Below are positions 1 to 12,037 of a stretch of DNA of 64,000 bases, in pieces. The position numbers were made by a program, and so were the translations under genes. Under the pieces are notes generated by a model. It had not been told where the DNA came from and searched no databases. It was given only the letters and a program-made list of their open reading frames with translations. Position 1 is the first letter of the stretch. Each line of letters begins with the position of its first letter. This DNA is from Verticillium longisporum (lineage: Eukaryota > Ascomycota > Sordariomycetes > Glomerellales > Plectosphaerellaceae), in assembly GCA_019188255.1 (NCBI GenBank), contig JAETXT010000007.1, positions 3,162,001-3,226,000 of the forward strand. The letters run 5' to 3'.

Positions 1-2
1 GC

Positions 3-418
3 AAGGATTTCCCCAGGGATCTGGTTCGGGCTTGCGCTAAACATGACCCGAAGGCCATTCTCTTTGGCACGAGTTCAATTTCGAAAAAGCCATCCGAAGA
101 AGAGCAGCAGCGGCTCAGGACGGTTCTGGATGGCCGTATTAAGGGCAAGAAGCTCCTCGTCTGCTCCGGCGGCGATGATCGACTGGTGCCCTATTCTCAA
201 TCAAGGCGGTTCCTTGAATTTTTAGAGGATGCCACAAAGACTTGGTACAACGATGGAGGCGTCGTCCTGGAAAACAAGGTGTACGAGGGGTCGGCCATGC
301 CTTCAGCGAAGGCATGGTGGAGGATGCGGTGAGGTTCTTGCTAGACGAGGTAGCGTCAGGTCCTCCGGGAGACGGGGGAGAGAGGTATGGCTCGGAAGAG
401 AGAAAGTCCAAGATATAG
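3..418 (+). CDS. alpha/beta hydrolase, C-terminal part, frameshifted
   Basis: The 3' end of a gene that begins left of the window. The first 95 or so codons (from base 3) contain the segment LLVCSGGDDRLVPYSQSRRF, which carries the acid residue of an alpha/beta-hydrolase triad. The expected catalytic-histidine segment, VGHAFSEGM, follows in a different frame: it is read from base 290 and ends at the TAG at 416-418. The break falls in the G run at 287-290; one extra G would join the two halves as YEG-VGHAFSEG. As written, the protein would lose its catalytic histidine and run on into unrelated residues. The fold is inferred from the D...H spacing and the GGDDRLVP context. Substrate is unknown. 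It may be an assembly error or a decayed gene. Confidence 0.6.
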
Positions 419-531
419 TTATTGTCAATCCGGGCGGGAGGTCAAGCCAGAACCGAACAATAAAGACCAAGGAACGGAGGGTCTATTTCAATCGAATGAA
501 CATCAAGAGCTATGAAGAACTCCAGTGTGCC

Positions 532-1366
532 TCAAGCCCATGGTCTGAATCCCTCATCCGACAGTCTCACGCCGCCAAGCTCTGTGATTGTTGTTTGAAC
601 GCCACTTCTGATCCTCTCTTCTTCAGTGCGAAATAATGCCTGGTCGATAGCCCAGTGATTGCGCTTCGCTCTCTTGCCTGCTAAGGTCTGACCGGCACCA
701 TGGGGGTCGGCTTGCCACTGGTCTACAGCCGTCTGAACACCCACCAAGGCCTCCTGATTTCGCACATCCTGTCCAGAAAGCGCCGTCATTCCGGGCGGAT
801 CAAGGCCATGGAATACGACACGGTGTAGAGGAAACCCGATGGCGTTGCAATGCCCATCAACAATCCGAGCTCGCTTGAATGCATGACTGACGATTGTGAT
901 CACTTGAGGCCATGCTACAAACTCATAGCGACGCCAAAAGGCAATGATGGAGAAAAGGACATTGTGATACGAGTCCAACGCTTGTTCCTCTATGAATACA
1001 CGACTGGTCGTGTCGCTTCCTGTGGACAGGATGCCGAAGTAGTTGTTCGCTGAAGCTAAATTGGCATAGCTTTGGGCCTCGGAAAGGCGTGTTTCTTGAC
1101 GAGTAGGTCCTCTGCATTAAAATGAGCTGAGGCTAACGTTATTAAGGCTATAGAGGAATTGCATACCCGGAAAACACCAGAACTGCGTTGTGATTTTCGC
1201 CGATGCATTGCAGACCAGCCTTAATGTGATCGACGAATGTTGGAGTTTCTCCAGCTTGGAAGTCTGCAATCAGCCATTCCGATTCGTCAAGACCCTTCGC
1301 TGGTCCGCCGATCCAGACACCATGGCAGCACACAATCACAAGATGAGTCGGGATCACCATCTTCAC
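532..1366 (-). CDS. DUF218 (YdcF-like) domain protein
   Basis: Two exons, 1366-1167 and 1111-532, with a 55-bp intron (1112-1166, donor GTATGC, acceptor TGCAG). The joined frame gives 259 residues. The start MKMVIPTHLVIVCCHGVW is followed by LVFSGGPTR across the splice, the segment typical of DUF218/YdcF-type proteins, where a small residue-rich loop follows a beta strand. Later segments (SDTTSRVFIEEQALDSYHN, ITIVSHAFKRAR) fit fungal members of the family. Bacterial relatives are linked to envelope or vitamin-B12 functions, but the activity of fungal members is not established. No signal peptide is evident. It lies on the same strand as FOL3, 203 bp beyond the FOL3 stop. The splice is well supported because both halves read without stops only when joined in this phase. 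Confidence 0.75.
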
Positions 1367-1569
1367 CTTTGATCAGGGTCATTCGTAGATGTTGAACGCC
1401 TAGAGGGAACGGATTTCATGCGCATAAATCCCTCAAACAAGCACAAAATCATGTGACGAGATGTTCCATGTGTAATGATTTTTTATAATTGGGTATCTTT
1501 GAAAGGCCGTGCTAGCTGAATATCCAAGTTTCTGATACCACCGTGAGTAGATTTGAGGCACAGGATACC

Positions 1570-2880
1570 TCAAATATCCTCAGCTCTCCTTTCATGTGCA
1601 AATATGTCGTCGAATAGATCATAAGCGTCACCGACTAGGTATAGACTTCCTGTCACTACCACAGGTGTGTTCTGCTGAACTGCCCATGAACTTCCTTCGG
1701 CCAAGGTATCGGATGGTGTACTGCCCTCATCAAAGTTGCGAACCGTGAAACCGAGCGTCTGAATGGTTTTCGCAAGGGACAATGGCTCGACTGGTTCCAC
1801 CCAGGGCATCGTTGATCGCCTGCGAAAAGCTACACATGCGACTTTGTCATCTGGCCGGAAGAGTGTCCTGAACATGCCTTGTGCATCCTTTCCATCCTGA
1901 TTTGATACGGCGATGACCCACGATATGGGTTCATCATTTTGACGAACATGCTTCTCTACATATGCCGATAGGGTGCCAGCGGACTGGGGATTGTGGGCGC
2001 CATCGACAAGAAAAGGCTTGTCCTTGCGGGAAGAAAAGTGGCGACTCACATCAAGCCACGAAAGCCTTCCTCGGTGCAAGGCATTTGCCATGACAGGCAA
2101 GGCCTCGGCAACTGAGAGCTTCACCTCTGGAAAGGCGAGGCGGAAAGCGGCGATGGCACAAGCCATGTTTTGGGCTTGATGAGGCATGACCTCAGACTGG
2201 TACAGCTCTTCCAACAGATCCCTGTAATCTGTGGTCAAGTAGAGGGGCGCACCGACTCCGAGTGCGTGTTGGCGGAAAACCTCGAGAACCTCTGGCGGGT
2301 TGCTGCCATCCACGACGCAAGGCACATTGGCCATCATGATGCCTGCTTTCTCCTTGGCGATCTCGGGCAGTGTCTCGCCGAGCATCTTTTGATGATCCAG
2401 TCCGATCTTGGCGATGACAGTGACTTTCTTGGTGCGGAGTGCATTGGTTGAGTCTAGCCGCCCACCTAGGCCGACTTCCACAATTCCCATATCAATCGTG
2501 GCATCGTCGAACGCTGTGAAGGCCGTCATGGTGACCAGCTCAAACTCGGTCAACGGAGCCAGCACTCTACTGGTCGGCACGTCTCCTTGTCCGTCTTCTG
2601 CCGTTCTCAAGGCCTGGTCATCCAGGATCTGCTGCCGATAACGGGCATAATTTCTCTGAAGAATCGGGACACCGTCGATCTTGATGGCGTCTCGGGGCTC
2701 AACTAGGTAAGGTGACGTGAACAAGCCATTGCGAATGTTGGAACGTTGACAGAGAGCCGACAAGTATGTGCAGATCGACCCTTTCCCGTTTGTGCCGGCG
2801 ACGTGGATGGCTTCCCATGACTGAGACACTGATCCCATGGCGCGAGCCATGCGCTGGAGGTTCAGACTGACGCCCTTCAT
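1570..2880 (-). CDS. FOL3: dihydrofolate synthase (folylpolyglutamate synthase family)
   Basis: This enzyme adds L-glutamate to dihydropteroate, using ATP, to make dihydrofolate, the last step specific to folate synthesis. The 436-residue frame is uninterrupted. Near the N-terminus is the ATP P-loop AGTNGKGSICTYL, followed by FTSPYLVEPRDAIKIDG and the ligase segment GLGGRLDSTNAL. The C-terminal domain carries DGAHNPQSA, the Mur-ligase/FolC signature. The size matches yeast Fol3 (about 430 residues) and the sequence lacks the N-terminal targeting region usual in Met7-type folylpolyglutamate synthases. I chose the ATG at 2880 (MKGVSLNLQRMARAMG) because it fits the family N-terminus. The frame stays open to 3066 and would add a cysteine-rich stretch without family resemblance. 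It is transcribed away from the gene starting at 3591. Confidence 0.88.
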   Translation of the reverse strand: MKGVSLNLQRMARAMGSVSQSWEAIHVAGTNGKGSICTYLSALCQRSNIRNGLFTSPYLVEPRDAIKIDGVPILQRNYARYRQQILDDQALRTAEDGQGDVPTSRVLAPLTEFELVTMTAFTAFDDATIDMGIVEVGLGGRLDSTNALRTKKVTVIAKIGLDHQKMLGETLPEIAKEKAGIMMANVPCVVDGSNPPEVLEVFRQHALGVGAPLYLTTDYRDLLEELYQSEVMPHQAQNMACAIAAFRLAFPEVKLSVAEALPVMANALHRGRLSWLDVSRHFSSRKDKPFLVDGAHNPQSAGTLSAYVEKHVRQNDEPISWVIAVSNQDGKDAQGMFRTLFRPDDKVACVAFRRRSTMPWVEPVEPLSLAKTIQTLGFTVRNFDEGSTPSDTLAEGSSWAVQQNTPVVVTGSLYLVGDAYDLFDDIFAHERRAEDI

Positions 2881-3590
2881 CTTGCAGCGCCCTCGATGAC
2901 GATTTTCCGACGGCAACGCTCTAGACCCCTCAGCAGACAGCGGGCAGCAATGTGTGCAGGTACAGGCATGAAAGGACAGATTGTCAAAATATTGAAACGA
3001 GTTCAAGGGCGAATGAAAATTGGCCCGGCTCAATCCAACGGAATTCACTTTCTCTCTCTCTCTCAACGAAGCCCAGGAAGCCAGTGAATTTATCTAAACC
3101 ATATATGCATGCTATCACAAGATATATTACCTAAACCGGCCTGCTGATAAGGAGGCAGGGGAGATAACTGTGCATGGTGTATGCTGTTAGCGGTTACCCG
3201 AAAACGAGAAGCCGCGACTCACGGTGCAGAGTACCGCACTAGTACTAATGCACACAAGTCCGGAAGGCGTGTCAGGATACCTTACGTCAGTGAGCGAGCG
3301 AATGAGAGTAGCCTGCGTCGTCACCTCTGTGCCCCCCCTGCACCCCCCCCCCCCCCCCCTGCATTCCACCTCTGCCGCCACATCCACTCTTCAACTGTCC
3401 GCCCCACGGATCACCTGGTCCACGACCTGAAGCCCCCCGAAAAAATCCACTTCACGGTCGCGCGCGCTGGTACCATCATTACGCATCGCATCGCGACAAT
3501 AACGCCGACTACCCCGCCATCTCGACACAGGCTTGGATCGATTCCGTGTGTTGCAATTGCATCTGCAGTCGCGATCGCCATCCCATAAAC
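2881..3590. promoter_or_regulatory. divergent intergenic region with poly-C tract
   Basis: The shared upstream region of FOL3 (minus strand) and the gene at 3591 (plus strand). It contains a short CT repeat near 3052-3063 and a C-rich block at 3332-3359. I see no gene here. Promoters for both genes must lie in this interval, but no clear TATA element was identified. Confidence 0.5.
3343..3359. repeat. 17-base poly-C run
   Basis: An uninterrupted run of 17 C, preceded by a run of seven C at 3332-3338, separated by the bases TGCA. The true length is doubtful because such runs are often mis-sized in assemblies. Confidence 0.8.
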
Positions 3591-5328
3591 ATGGGTCTCC
3601 CGTAAGTGACTGCCCTGGGTTTGCCATTGCGCCGCGTCTGTGCAGCCGAACTTGGCTCAACGTCAGTTTCGGCCAGTTGGAATCACAGTTGCTGGCGCGT
3701 CGCGTCCATTCGCATCACCTATCTACCTCTCCACATCCGTCAGCCATTTCGCACAATCCATCTCAAGTTGCTTCTCTACGCCAACATGCGCTTCTCCCTA
3801 TCTTCTCACGGCTCAGAGCTCACTCCCACCTGATACTCTACGCCTCGCGGCCTGCTAATCGCACGCCCAAACCCAATAGACTATTCGTTGCCCCTATCGA
3901 GTCGGATCTCAAGTCCAAGTCGTCAGAAAAGGCCAACAGCCTCCGTCCCACACGATCATCCATACGTCACAGCCGTCGTCCCGATGTCGCTCGTGCCGTT
4001 CGTCGACGAGCCGCTATACTAAGAGAGACGTTCACAAACACAAGCTTTGAGCAGCCCGAGCGGTCGCTGTTATCCCGAGAATGGGAGGACGCTGGTCATC
4101 CTGCGGCATCGGACCGGCCTGCGCGTTATCCTTGGATAGAAACTGGCCAGCTTCCACCCCCTGAAGCCTACAACCCGCCGAGCGCCCCTCCCCCACTCCC
4201 GGAGTGGTTGACGTACCGATTGGAGCGACATGACGCGGCCGCGGAACGCACGAGGGCAAATGACGATGAGGACCGTATCATGAGTCTTCTAGGCGACCGT
4301 TATCTGATTGCCAGCCGATCGACCAGTGGAAGTCCCTCTCCGGCTGGAGAACAACCATCGCAGCTTGTCAGATTGCGGGCTCGCAACCTCAGACGCGGCG
4401 CTGATGATGCGCCAAACCCCGAGACTTACCGGCGTGAACGAATTGTTTGTACCAGCCAACAGTCACATAATCTGCCTTGCCGCTAACTTGTATTAGGCAC
4501 CTTCAGTGGCTGCTCGCTTCGATCGAAGTCCCGAGCGAGAACAGTCCGGCTCGACGGCCATTGACAACGCGTCCCGTCCGCAACAGGCCCCGGGGCAGTT
4601 CATACGAGAAGCGCATACTTCCGTCAATCGTAGGGCATGGCGCAGACTCCGCTCATCCGTCGCCGTTGACGGTCTGGGAGATCGCACACGAAGCATGAGC
4701 CCAGAGGTCTGGGACACGCTTTTAACGACTCACTCCTGACCCGCAACCGCCCAGCGCCGGGTCCTCGTTTGCCTCTGCGTCCGCGTCGAGCTCGGCGGCT
4801 ATATCACAACGCCGGAGCGCGGCTGCATCGTCCCGCACCTCGTTCACCGACCCGGAGCCCTCCCACGAGAACGCGGTCGAGCAACCTTGCGATTCGACCC
4901 ACGAAGACTCGGAGAGTGACAACGAGACGCCACGTGCTGCGCGACCAGAACGGCCTTCAACGAATTACCCGTCGAGGCACAGACGTTTCGTATCAGCGTT
5001 AGACTCGAACGACCAGAGCAGCGTGTCGCACGTCCGTGCTGACAGGCCAGGCCTACGACAAAGCCTCCCAGACCGCATCATTTACGCTCATGGCCATATA
5101 CGCGACCACCTGCTGTCATATGGCCCTCTTTTCTCAAGTCATGTTACTCCCTTACTTGGGGGCACTGCACGACGCGCGGATCACACTGCAGACACAGCTG
5201 CAGCAGAAGAGTCGCAAGACGCACAGCCTGATCACGTCCAGACTCAGGCTGATGGTGCCCCGAACGTGGATGAAATTGCGTGGGCTATCCTACGCAGTCT
5301 TGCGGACAACAATGGAACAGATGAGTGA
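3591..5328 (+). CDS. conserved fungal protein of unknown function, one frame break
   Basis: Three exons. Exon 1 is 3591-3601 (ATG GGT CTC CC). Exon 2 is 3880-4444 and follows a 278-bp intron with a CTAAT branch site and AATAG acceptor. Exon 3 is 4497-5328, after a 52-bp intron (GTTTGT...GCTAAC...TATTAG). The start reads MGLPLFVAPIESDLKSKS, which I recall as a recurring N-terminus in unannotated ascomycete proteins. The rest is low-complexity and rich in Arg, Ser and Pro; SPEVWDTLLTT and TPDPQPPSAGSSFAS are the more conserved pieces. Those two pieces are in different frames: the reading frame changes between 4724 and 4740, needing one base fewer or two more. No known catalytic domain, membrane segment or signal peptide is visible. 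Function unknown. The tail beyond about 5100 is the least certain part. Confidence 0.55.
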
Positions 5329-7192
5329 TGGAAGAGTTTAAACAACACGCACGACTGTGGGGACGAGGGTTCTTGGAATTTTTGGGGAAGAAAGTTCACG
5401 GTTGCGTCCGCACCACGCCCTCTGGCTATGGGCGATGGGCTACTTGACGACCTTCAGCAAAGGCGGGAGTTCGAGGCGTTGAACATGTAGCGAATATGCT
5501 TCCTGACGGCGAGCGGTCAGTTCGCCCTCCAGTGACGGGGCCATGTATAAATTACAACTTGTAAACCGTCGAATTGAAATACACAGCCAATCAGTGCCGC
5601 GAAGGGGTCTGTACTTTTCGCAATTCCCTCTTAGGAGCGGTGGGCTTGATTGGCACTGCATGTCAAGGCCTGAGGTGAAGGCGACGAGGAGGTGCCCCTG
5701 AGGAACCTCCCTTAGGTAGGTAGGTACCTACAATTGGGAGGCGTCCATCTGGCCAGCCTACTACTACCACCTCAAAGGCTGACAACATGCTGCATCTGGC
5801 CACAGCCAACGACGCATTCTGTCGATCAGGGGCTTCCCTGCCAACACATCAAGATGATCAGTCACATTTTCTTGTGCAGAGTTCGCTGCAAGTCTTGCTG
5901 CAAGAAATGATGAAGATTGGACTCCACGTCAAATGACACGGAACATTCTGATTTCAGGGTCATCAGTCAAGCTTGGCCATGCAACGGAAGAGGAAATTGT
6001 TGAAAATAGCAGCATGCGCAGCAGCTGGCCAATACGTGGACTGTAGGGTCAACAATTCACAGTAGAAAATGCATCAAGGAGCACATCTATCGCTGCAGGC
6101 TTGAGCACCAACAGACTCTGTTTGATACAAGGCATTGTTGCTACCTCGTTGTTATCTGATGAGGATGTGAGGCCTCTGTCTCGCAGGTACCTACCTCGGT
6201 TGCTAGTGCGTCATCCTGACCATCAAGAGGGTGCATTCCACTGAGCTATGCTCGGTCGTGCGACCCCTTGGGGCTGCTGTCACTTGGACAAGTAGCTGCC
6301 TGGAATGACCGGCGCAAGGATAGGTGCTCGCAGGTGGTCTGTATTCACTAACCACCCACCAGCTCGGTGCCACCAGTGGCCTTAGGTGCAATAGCACATC
6401 TTACTCCAGGCCCAGGCCAGGGATGAGCCGCCTAACAAGGCATGACTTGGCTGACACTCCAAAACATCCACTCCCTTCGGTCGGTACCTCACAGTTCGGT
6501 TCGTACCTGACCCGTCCACCAATGTCAACCCAATCTGAGCCTTACAAGGTGCTCACGAAGTTCTTCTTCTCCAGCAAGTGGTCGAATGGTCCTCCAACAT
6601 TACGCGACCGCGTAACACAAGACAACGTTTCGCGCATCAGCCACTGACCCTCCAGATTCTGACGCTTGCGCTAAGGATTCCGCTTCGCGGCAGCCCTGCC
6701 TGCGCTGCTGCAGTGTTGCTGCTGGGCCGATTGAGTCTTGGGCTAGCAGGTCTCGAGATCTCTGCTTTACCGCCCGAAATACACACACACACGCACACAT
6801 ACATGTCGCACGCTGCCGCGACTATCAAGGTTGGAACGACGCCCACACGACTGGTATGCGGTGAAACCGGGAATGTGAACTGTGCCGTCCCCAATCTCTC
6901 TTTTGCGCATGACGCCCCTACCGTTTAGTAACGACCTCACCTCCTCCCTCGAACCCCGCCCTACCGATCCCTACGACAGCCACGACCGGACGACGCCTAC
7001 GCAAACTACGATCAAGAAAAACGACGACGATACTGACCCGACAACTGACACGACCCTCACCGACTCGGACCTGAAAACAACCAACCACGCATCGAGTTGA
7101 GACCGCCAGAACCAGCCCTCCAAAGTTGTCGGATCCTCTGAATCGGCTAACCGACTTGGCGAGGGTCTGCCTTGCCCACCAATACTTTGGCC
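5329..7192. other. intergenic region upstream of sepH
   Basis: 1.86 kb without a convincing gene. It holds a GGTA tetranucleotide stretch (about 5713-5731, ending in TAGGTACCTA), another GGTACCTACC at 6186-6195, and a CA repeat at about 6779-6800. The short open frames overlap each other on both strands and show no family resemblance. Confidence 0.5.
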
Positions 7193-10100
7193 ATGCCCAC
7201 ACCGCTGCCGCCCTCGTCTGCTGAGCGTCAGTACCACGTCAATGGCAGGGCGGCCGTGGTGGCAACCCGAGAGAGGGGCTCAAGCACCCCGCGGAAGGAA
7301 AGGCAGGGACAACGGGAGAGCTCCGCCTTGCAAGATCCAGGCCTGAAGGATTACGTGCGTATACCTTGAGCACCCAGTTGGGGGGGACAAGGACTATCTC
7401 TTTGTTCTGCGAGGTGATCCTCGAGGTGGCTATGGCGGCTGACCAGCATTGTGATCCAGCGTCTGGGCGAATGCTTAGGCAAGGGAGCCTTTGGGTCTGT
7501 TTACAAAGCGTTCAATTGGGGCACAGGCGAGGCTGTGGCTGTCAAGCAGATCAAACTCGCAGACCTCCCCAAGAGCGAACTCCGCATGATCGAGGTTCGT
7601 CGACACTGTCCGCCTCCCGTACTTGACATGTGATGCTGACCCCCTGCCAGTCCGAGATCGACTTGCTTAAGAACCTTCATGTGAGTGCGCGCTCTTCCGA
7701 CCTTCGCGGGCACGACCTCTGACCGTATAATCAGCACGACAACATTGTCAAGTACCTCGGGTTCGTCAAGTCGGTTGACTGCCTGAACATCGTGCTAGAA
7801 TACTGTGAAAATGGTTCCCTTCACTCGATATGCAAGGCATATGGAAAGTTTCCCGAGAACCTCGTCGGTGTTTACATGACCCAAGTCCTTCAAGGTCTTC
7901 AGTACCTTCACGATCAGGGTGTCATTCACAGAGATATCAAAGGCGCAAATATCCTGACAACCAAGGATGGAACTGTCAAGCTTGCAGACTTTGGTGTTTC
8001 GACAAGCACGTTGGCGAATGGACAGGACAAAGAAGCACAGGTCGTTGGGACACCATATTGGATGGCCCCTGAGATCATCCAACTATCTGGAGCCAGTCCA
8101 GCGTCCGATATCTGGAGTGTAGGCAGCACCGTTATCGAGCTGCTTCAAGGAAAACCGCCCTATCACAACCTGGCTGCCATGCCGGCGTTATTTGCCATCG
8201 TCAACGACGACCACCCGCCATTGCCTGAAGGAATCTCTCCTGTACGTTGTCACGATTCGCCGTATCTGCATCGCTTACTGATCGCTTCCAGGCTTCAAGA
8301 GACTTTTTGATGCAATGTTTCCAGAAGGACCCCAATTTGAGAGTAACAGCTCGAAAGCTTCTCAAGCATCCGTGGATCGTAGGATGCCGCAGAAGTGACG
8401 CGCCTGTTTCAAAAACGCCCTCAAATTTCAACCAGGCTGTGGAAGAGGTCAAGCAATGGAACAAGGCACTCAAATCCTCAGAGAGCTCTCTGCGAGCGTC
8501 TACTGGTTCTGATGGTGGTGTGGTAGGCTTCTCTGGCCAACCCTCATCAAGATTCAATGCAGGTGAACCACAACGGCCTGGCTTGACAAACCCGGCGAAG
8601 GGTCCGTTGTCTTTAGCAAAACCCAGGCCGACTGCTGAAGCATTCAGATCGCCCGAGCTAGCCGGTGAGGCCCTATCCTCTAAACTGAAACCCCGCAGCT
8701 CCAGCCGTTGACTGACCTTGCCCAGATGACGACAATTGGGACAACGACTTTGCCACAGCAATCTCCCCAACCGCGTTGCAACTACCTCATTTGAAACCAC
8801 AGGACAATTTTGGCGGTCTCCTGTCTGCTGATCGGCTAAAAGCCTTTGCTTCAACAGTGGACAATCGGAACGATTCGGGGAGCTACGATGACGATTTTGA
8901 GGGGGAGCTGATGACCATCAAAGGGCCACATCAATTCATGGATGCTGACTCCCAGGAGAAAACAATTCGTCCCCTACCGCGGAAAAGGAGCGACAAGCTT
9001 CCAGATCCGACGAAGCAGCCTTCACCAAGGAAGTCGAGTCCTCGAAAGCATGGCCGTAAACCATCCCAGGCCAAATCGTCCGGCAAGCCACAGTTGGGTA
9101 ACAGTAGGTTCGAGCTTCCGTCACGACCTGATTTGATGTACCGTGAACAATCGGTGGAGGATTACTCAGACCTGTTTTTCGACAACGATAATGTATTCAA
9201 CCAGAGGGTCGACCCGTTTGCGAAGAAGGTGTGTAGCCCGCTTGTGGATCCATCCAGTATTCCTCGCATACGAGTTATTCACACAAATGACCAGGGCGAC
9301 GCTCCACAGCTTTTCCACCCGTCTGATCTCACGAGCCTGCCTCGCTCTTCTGAACCACCTGTCGGTGGCAGCATGCGAAGGAAGGTCCCCTCGCGTCCGT
9401 CAGTGCTTCCTGACCGGCCGATGCGCAGGACGAGGTCGTCCATCGAGATTCAAAAGTTTGCCGAGAATGAAGGTGTAGAGGATGTCTCTGCCCTCTTTGG
9501 TCTCGATGGTCAGTTGGCGAAGAAGGACGAGAGTGACCGTGGATCCGAGGATGGCGGCCTGATGCTGTTGTCCAAGCTTTCCAACAACTCGTGGCTCGGC
9601 GACGATGAGGATGAGGACGATCCTTTTGCATTCATGGATCCTGGTTGGGATGAGATGGATCTTGAGGCCAACATTGCTCGCGACCGGCACGCACGATTGG
9701 CAGAGAAAGTCGAGGAGCTCGTGCGGTCGCTCAAGACGACAGAGGGTGAAGAGAAGCTACTCGTTTTGTCCGAGGATCTGGTAAGCAAAGTGTCAAACGT
9801 ATGCCCAATCGGAGATCAGTGCACTGACAGTTGTAGCTCGCATTACTCTGGGAGAACAGTGAGGTCAAAGATCTGATCATCAGCGCTCATGGTTTGCTTC
9901 CTATCTTGGAAATATTGGAACCGTGCACCGTAAAAAGCAGGCAACACATGATTTTGCAGCTACTCAAAGTGGTGAACGCTGTATGTCATTTCCCACCTAA
10001 CTTGTGTGTATTGGTGCTGACCCTCTCAGATTATCCTGGAGGATGTTGAGATCCAGGAGAACCTCTGCTTCGTCGGTGGTATCCCAATCATAACCAAGTT

Positions 10101-12037
10101 CGCCGCGCGGCAATACTCCAACGAGATTCGACTTGAGGCGGCCGCATTTGTCCGGCAAATGTATCAGACCTCGACACTGACACTGCAGATGTTTGTAAGC
10201 GCCGGCGGTCTGAATGTACTGGTGGAGTTCCTTGACGAAGACTACGATGATGCAAAAGACCTCGTTCTCATTGGTGTCAATGGCATCTGGAACGTTTTCG
10301 AGCTCCAAGGGCCCACACCCAAGAACGACTTCTGCAGGATCTTCTCAAGGAGTAAGATCTTGTATCCCCTTGCCCTGGTCCTTCACCGGGTGCTCGATGA
10401 GGAGGGCGAGGATGAGCTGTCGGAGCTGGTTGAAGGTCGGATCGTTAACATATTCTACCTCTTTTCCCAAGCGGAAAACTACGTTAAGGAGGTGGTGGCC
10501 GACCGACAGGTTCTCAAGAGTACGTTTTGTCGCTCCACACGGATTCGATCTGCGGACTAACTGGCTCAGGCGTCCTGAAGGATCTGCGACGGATGACCCC
10601 TATCCATCAGATCACCATGCTCAAGTTCATCAAAAACCTATCCATGTTAACGACAACCTTGGAGTCGCTCCACTCTGCCGACGCGATTGAGTTCCTCATT
10701 GATCTGCTGAGCTACACCATGAAGAGAGGGCAGGAGCATTTCCGCGAAACATCAAATCAGGTCCTCAACACAATGTTCAACCTCTGCCGCCTCAACAAGG
10801 AGAGGCAGGTTGATGCCGCCGTCGGAGGCATCATTCCGTTGCTCATGCGGATCATGCAAACCGATAGGCCCCCTAAAGAATTCGCGTTGCCCATTCTGTG
10901 CGATATGGCTCATTCCGGCAGCAAGGGCCGAAGGTACCTGTGGCAAAACAAGGGTCTGGACTTTTATGTCTCGCTGCTGGCCGATCAGTACTGGCAAGTC
11001 ACTGCTCTGGACGCCATATTTGTATGGCTGCAAGAGGAGACGGCAAAGGTGGAGAGCCATCTCCTCGACGGCAAGTTTACCAACGCCATTGTCGCCTGTT
11101 TCGACACAAACAAGATCAATACATTTGATTCGAACCTGCTGGAGCCTCTACTGAAGCTCTTGCGCTTGAGTCCCGCCATCTGCGGTTCGCTGGCGAAGCC
11201 GGAGATGTTCGCTGGTATCGGTCAGAGGCTTGGCCACAAGAAGGCTGTGGTGCGCCTGAACCTGTTGCGTCTCGTACGAAACATTATGGACACCTGCGAG
11301 ATGGATGCAATGGGGACAGGCAATGGCAGCAGCAGCCTCAACAGCAGACAAGTGCAGTCTCTGGTGGGTGCCATTCAGACCTTGGCAGACAAGGACTCGG
11401 CTGTCTTGGTTCGCAACCTGGCTTCAGAGCTGGTCCGGTCGCACGTCGAAGGCGATACGTACGAGGGCATACCTCCCGAACGTAAAGGCTCCGCAGGGTC
11501 GATAGCTTCGCGCCGCTCCGGATCTGGTCTCAGGCGGACCTCTTCCTACACGCCCCCTGGCCTCCACTCTGCCGTCTCGATGCCCCCGACACCGACATCA
11601 TCGAGCCATTCCCGCCACCGAACGTCCCACCATCCCCCTTGTCCGGCAACGCTTATATTGAAGTTGCTGCAAGCCCACGTCGGACCCCGGTGACAGGAAC
11701 ACAGGAGCGCGAGTCAATTCTCTACCGGCCCCGCAGCCGGGACGGTGCAACTGCGATACCCCGACGAGTTAGTGGCGATATGTCATCAGGTACACCCACC
11801 GGCTCAGGCTCGAAGAGCCGTCTACCCCGGACGTCAACGAGCTTTACGCGACCCAACAGCCTCTCAGCGCAATCGCCAGTGGTACGATCAGACAGCAACA
11901 ACTCGAATAAGGAAAACTATAGTAGAAACGCCTCGGCGGTGTCAGCGCCTGCTTCGACACCGGCACCCGCGTCCAGCAGCTCAGCTGGCAAGAGGCGCAA
12001 CAGGGCTCCCAGCTCTGACATGAAATGGTCTTCATAA
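7193..12037 (+). CDS. sepH: septation protein kinase SepH (Cdc7/Cdc15 type), one frame break
   Basis: STE-group kinase of the septation initiation network; relatives sit at spindle poles and trigger septum formation. Nine exons: 7193-7354, 7460-7594, 7651-7680, 7735-8241, 8292-8664, 8726-9780, 9837-9980, 10030-10519, 10570-12037. About 1454 residues once one base is restored. The kinase domain spans about residues 55-315: glycine loop [14 protein letters not shown] lysine, [11 protein letters not shown] and APE are all present. WSVGST replaces the usual WS-GCT (Cys to Ser). The middle is Ser/Pro-rich. Residues about 720-1230 form the helical repeat region typical of SepH and plant MAP3K-epsilon. 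The frame breaks at the C run 11634-11638; one more C joins HHPP to [13 protein letters not shown]. The C-terminal 130 residues are Ser/Thr-rich. The start follows an in-frame stop at 7148, and [13 protein letters not shown] splices cleanly. Confidence 0.88.
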
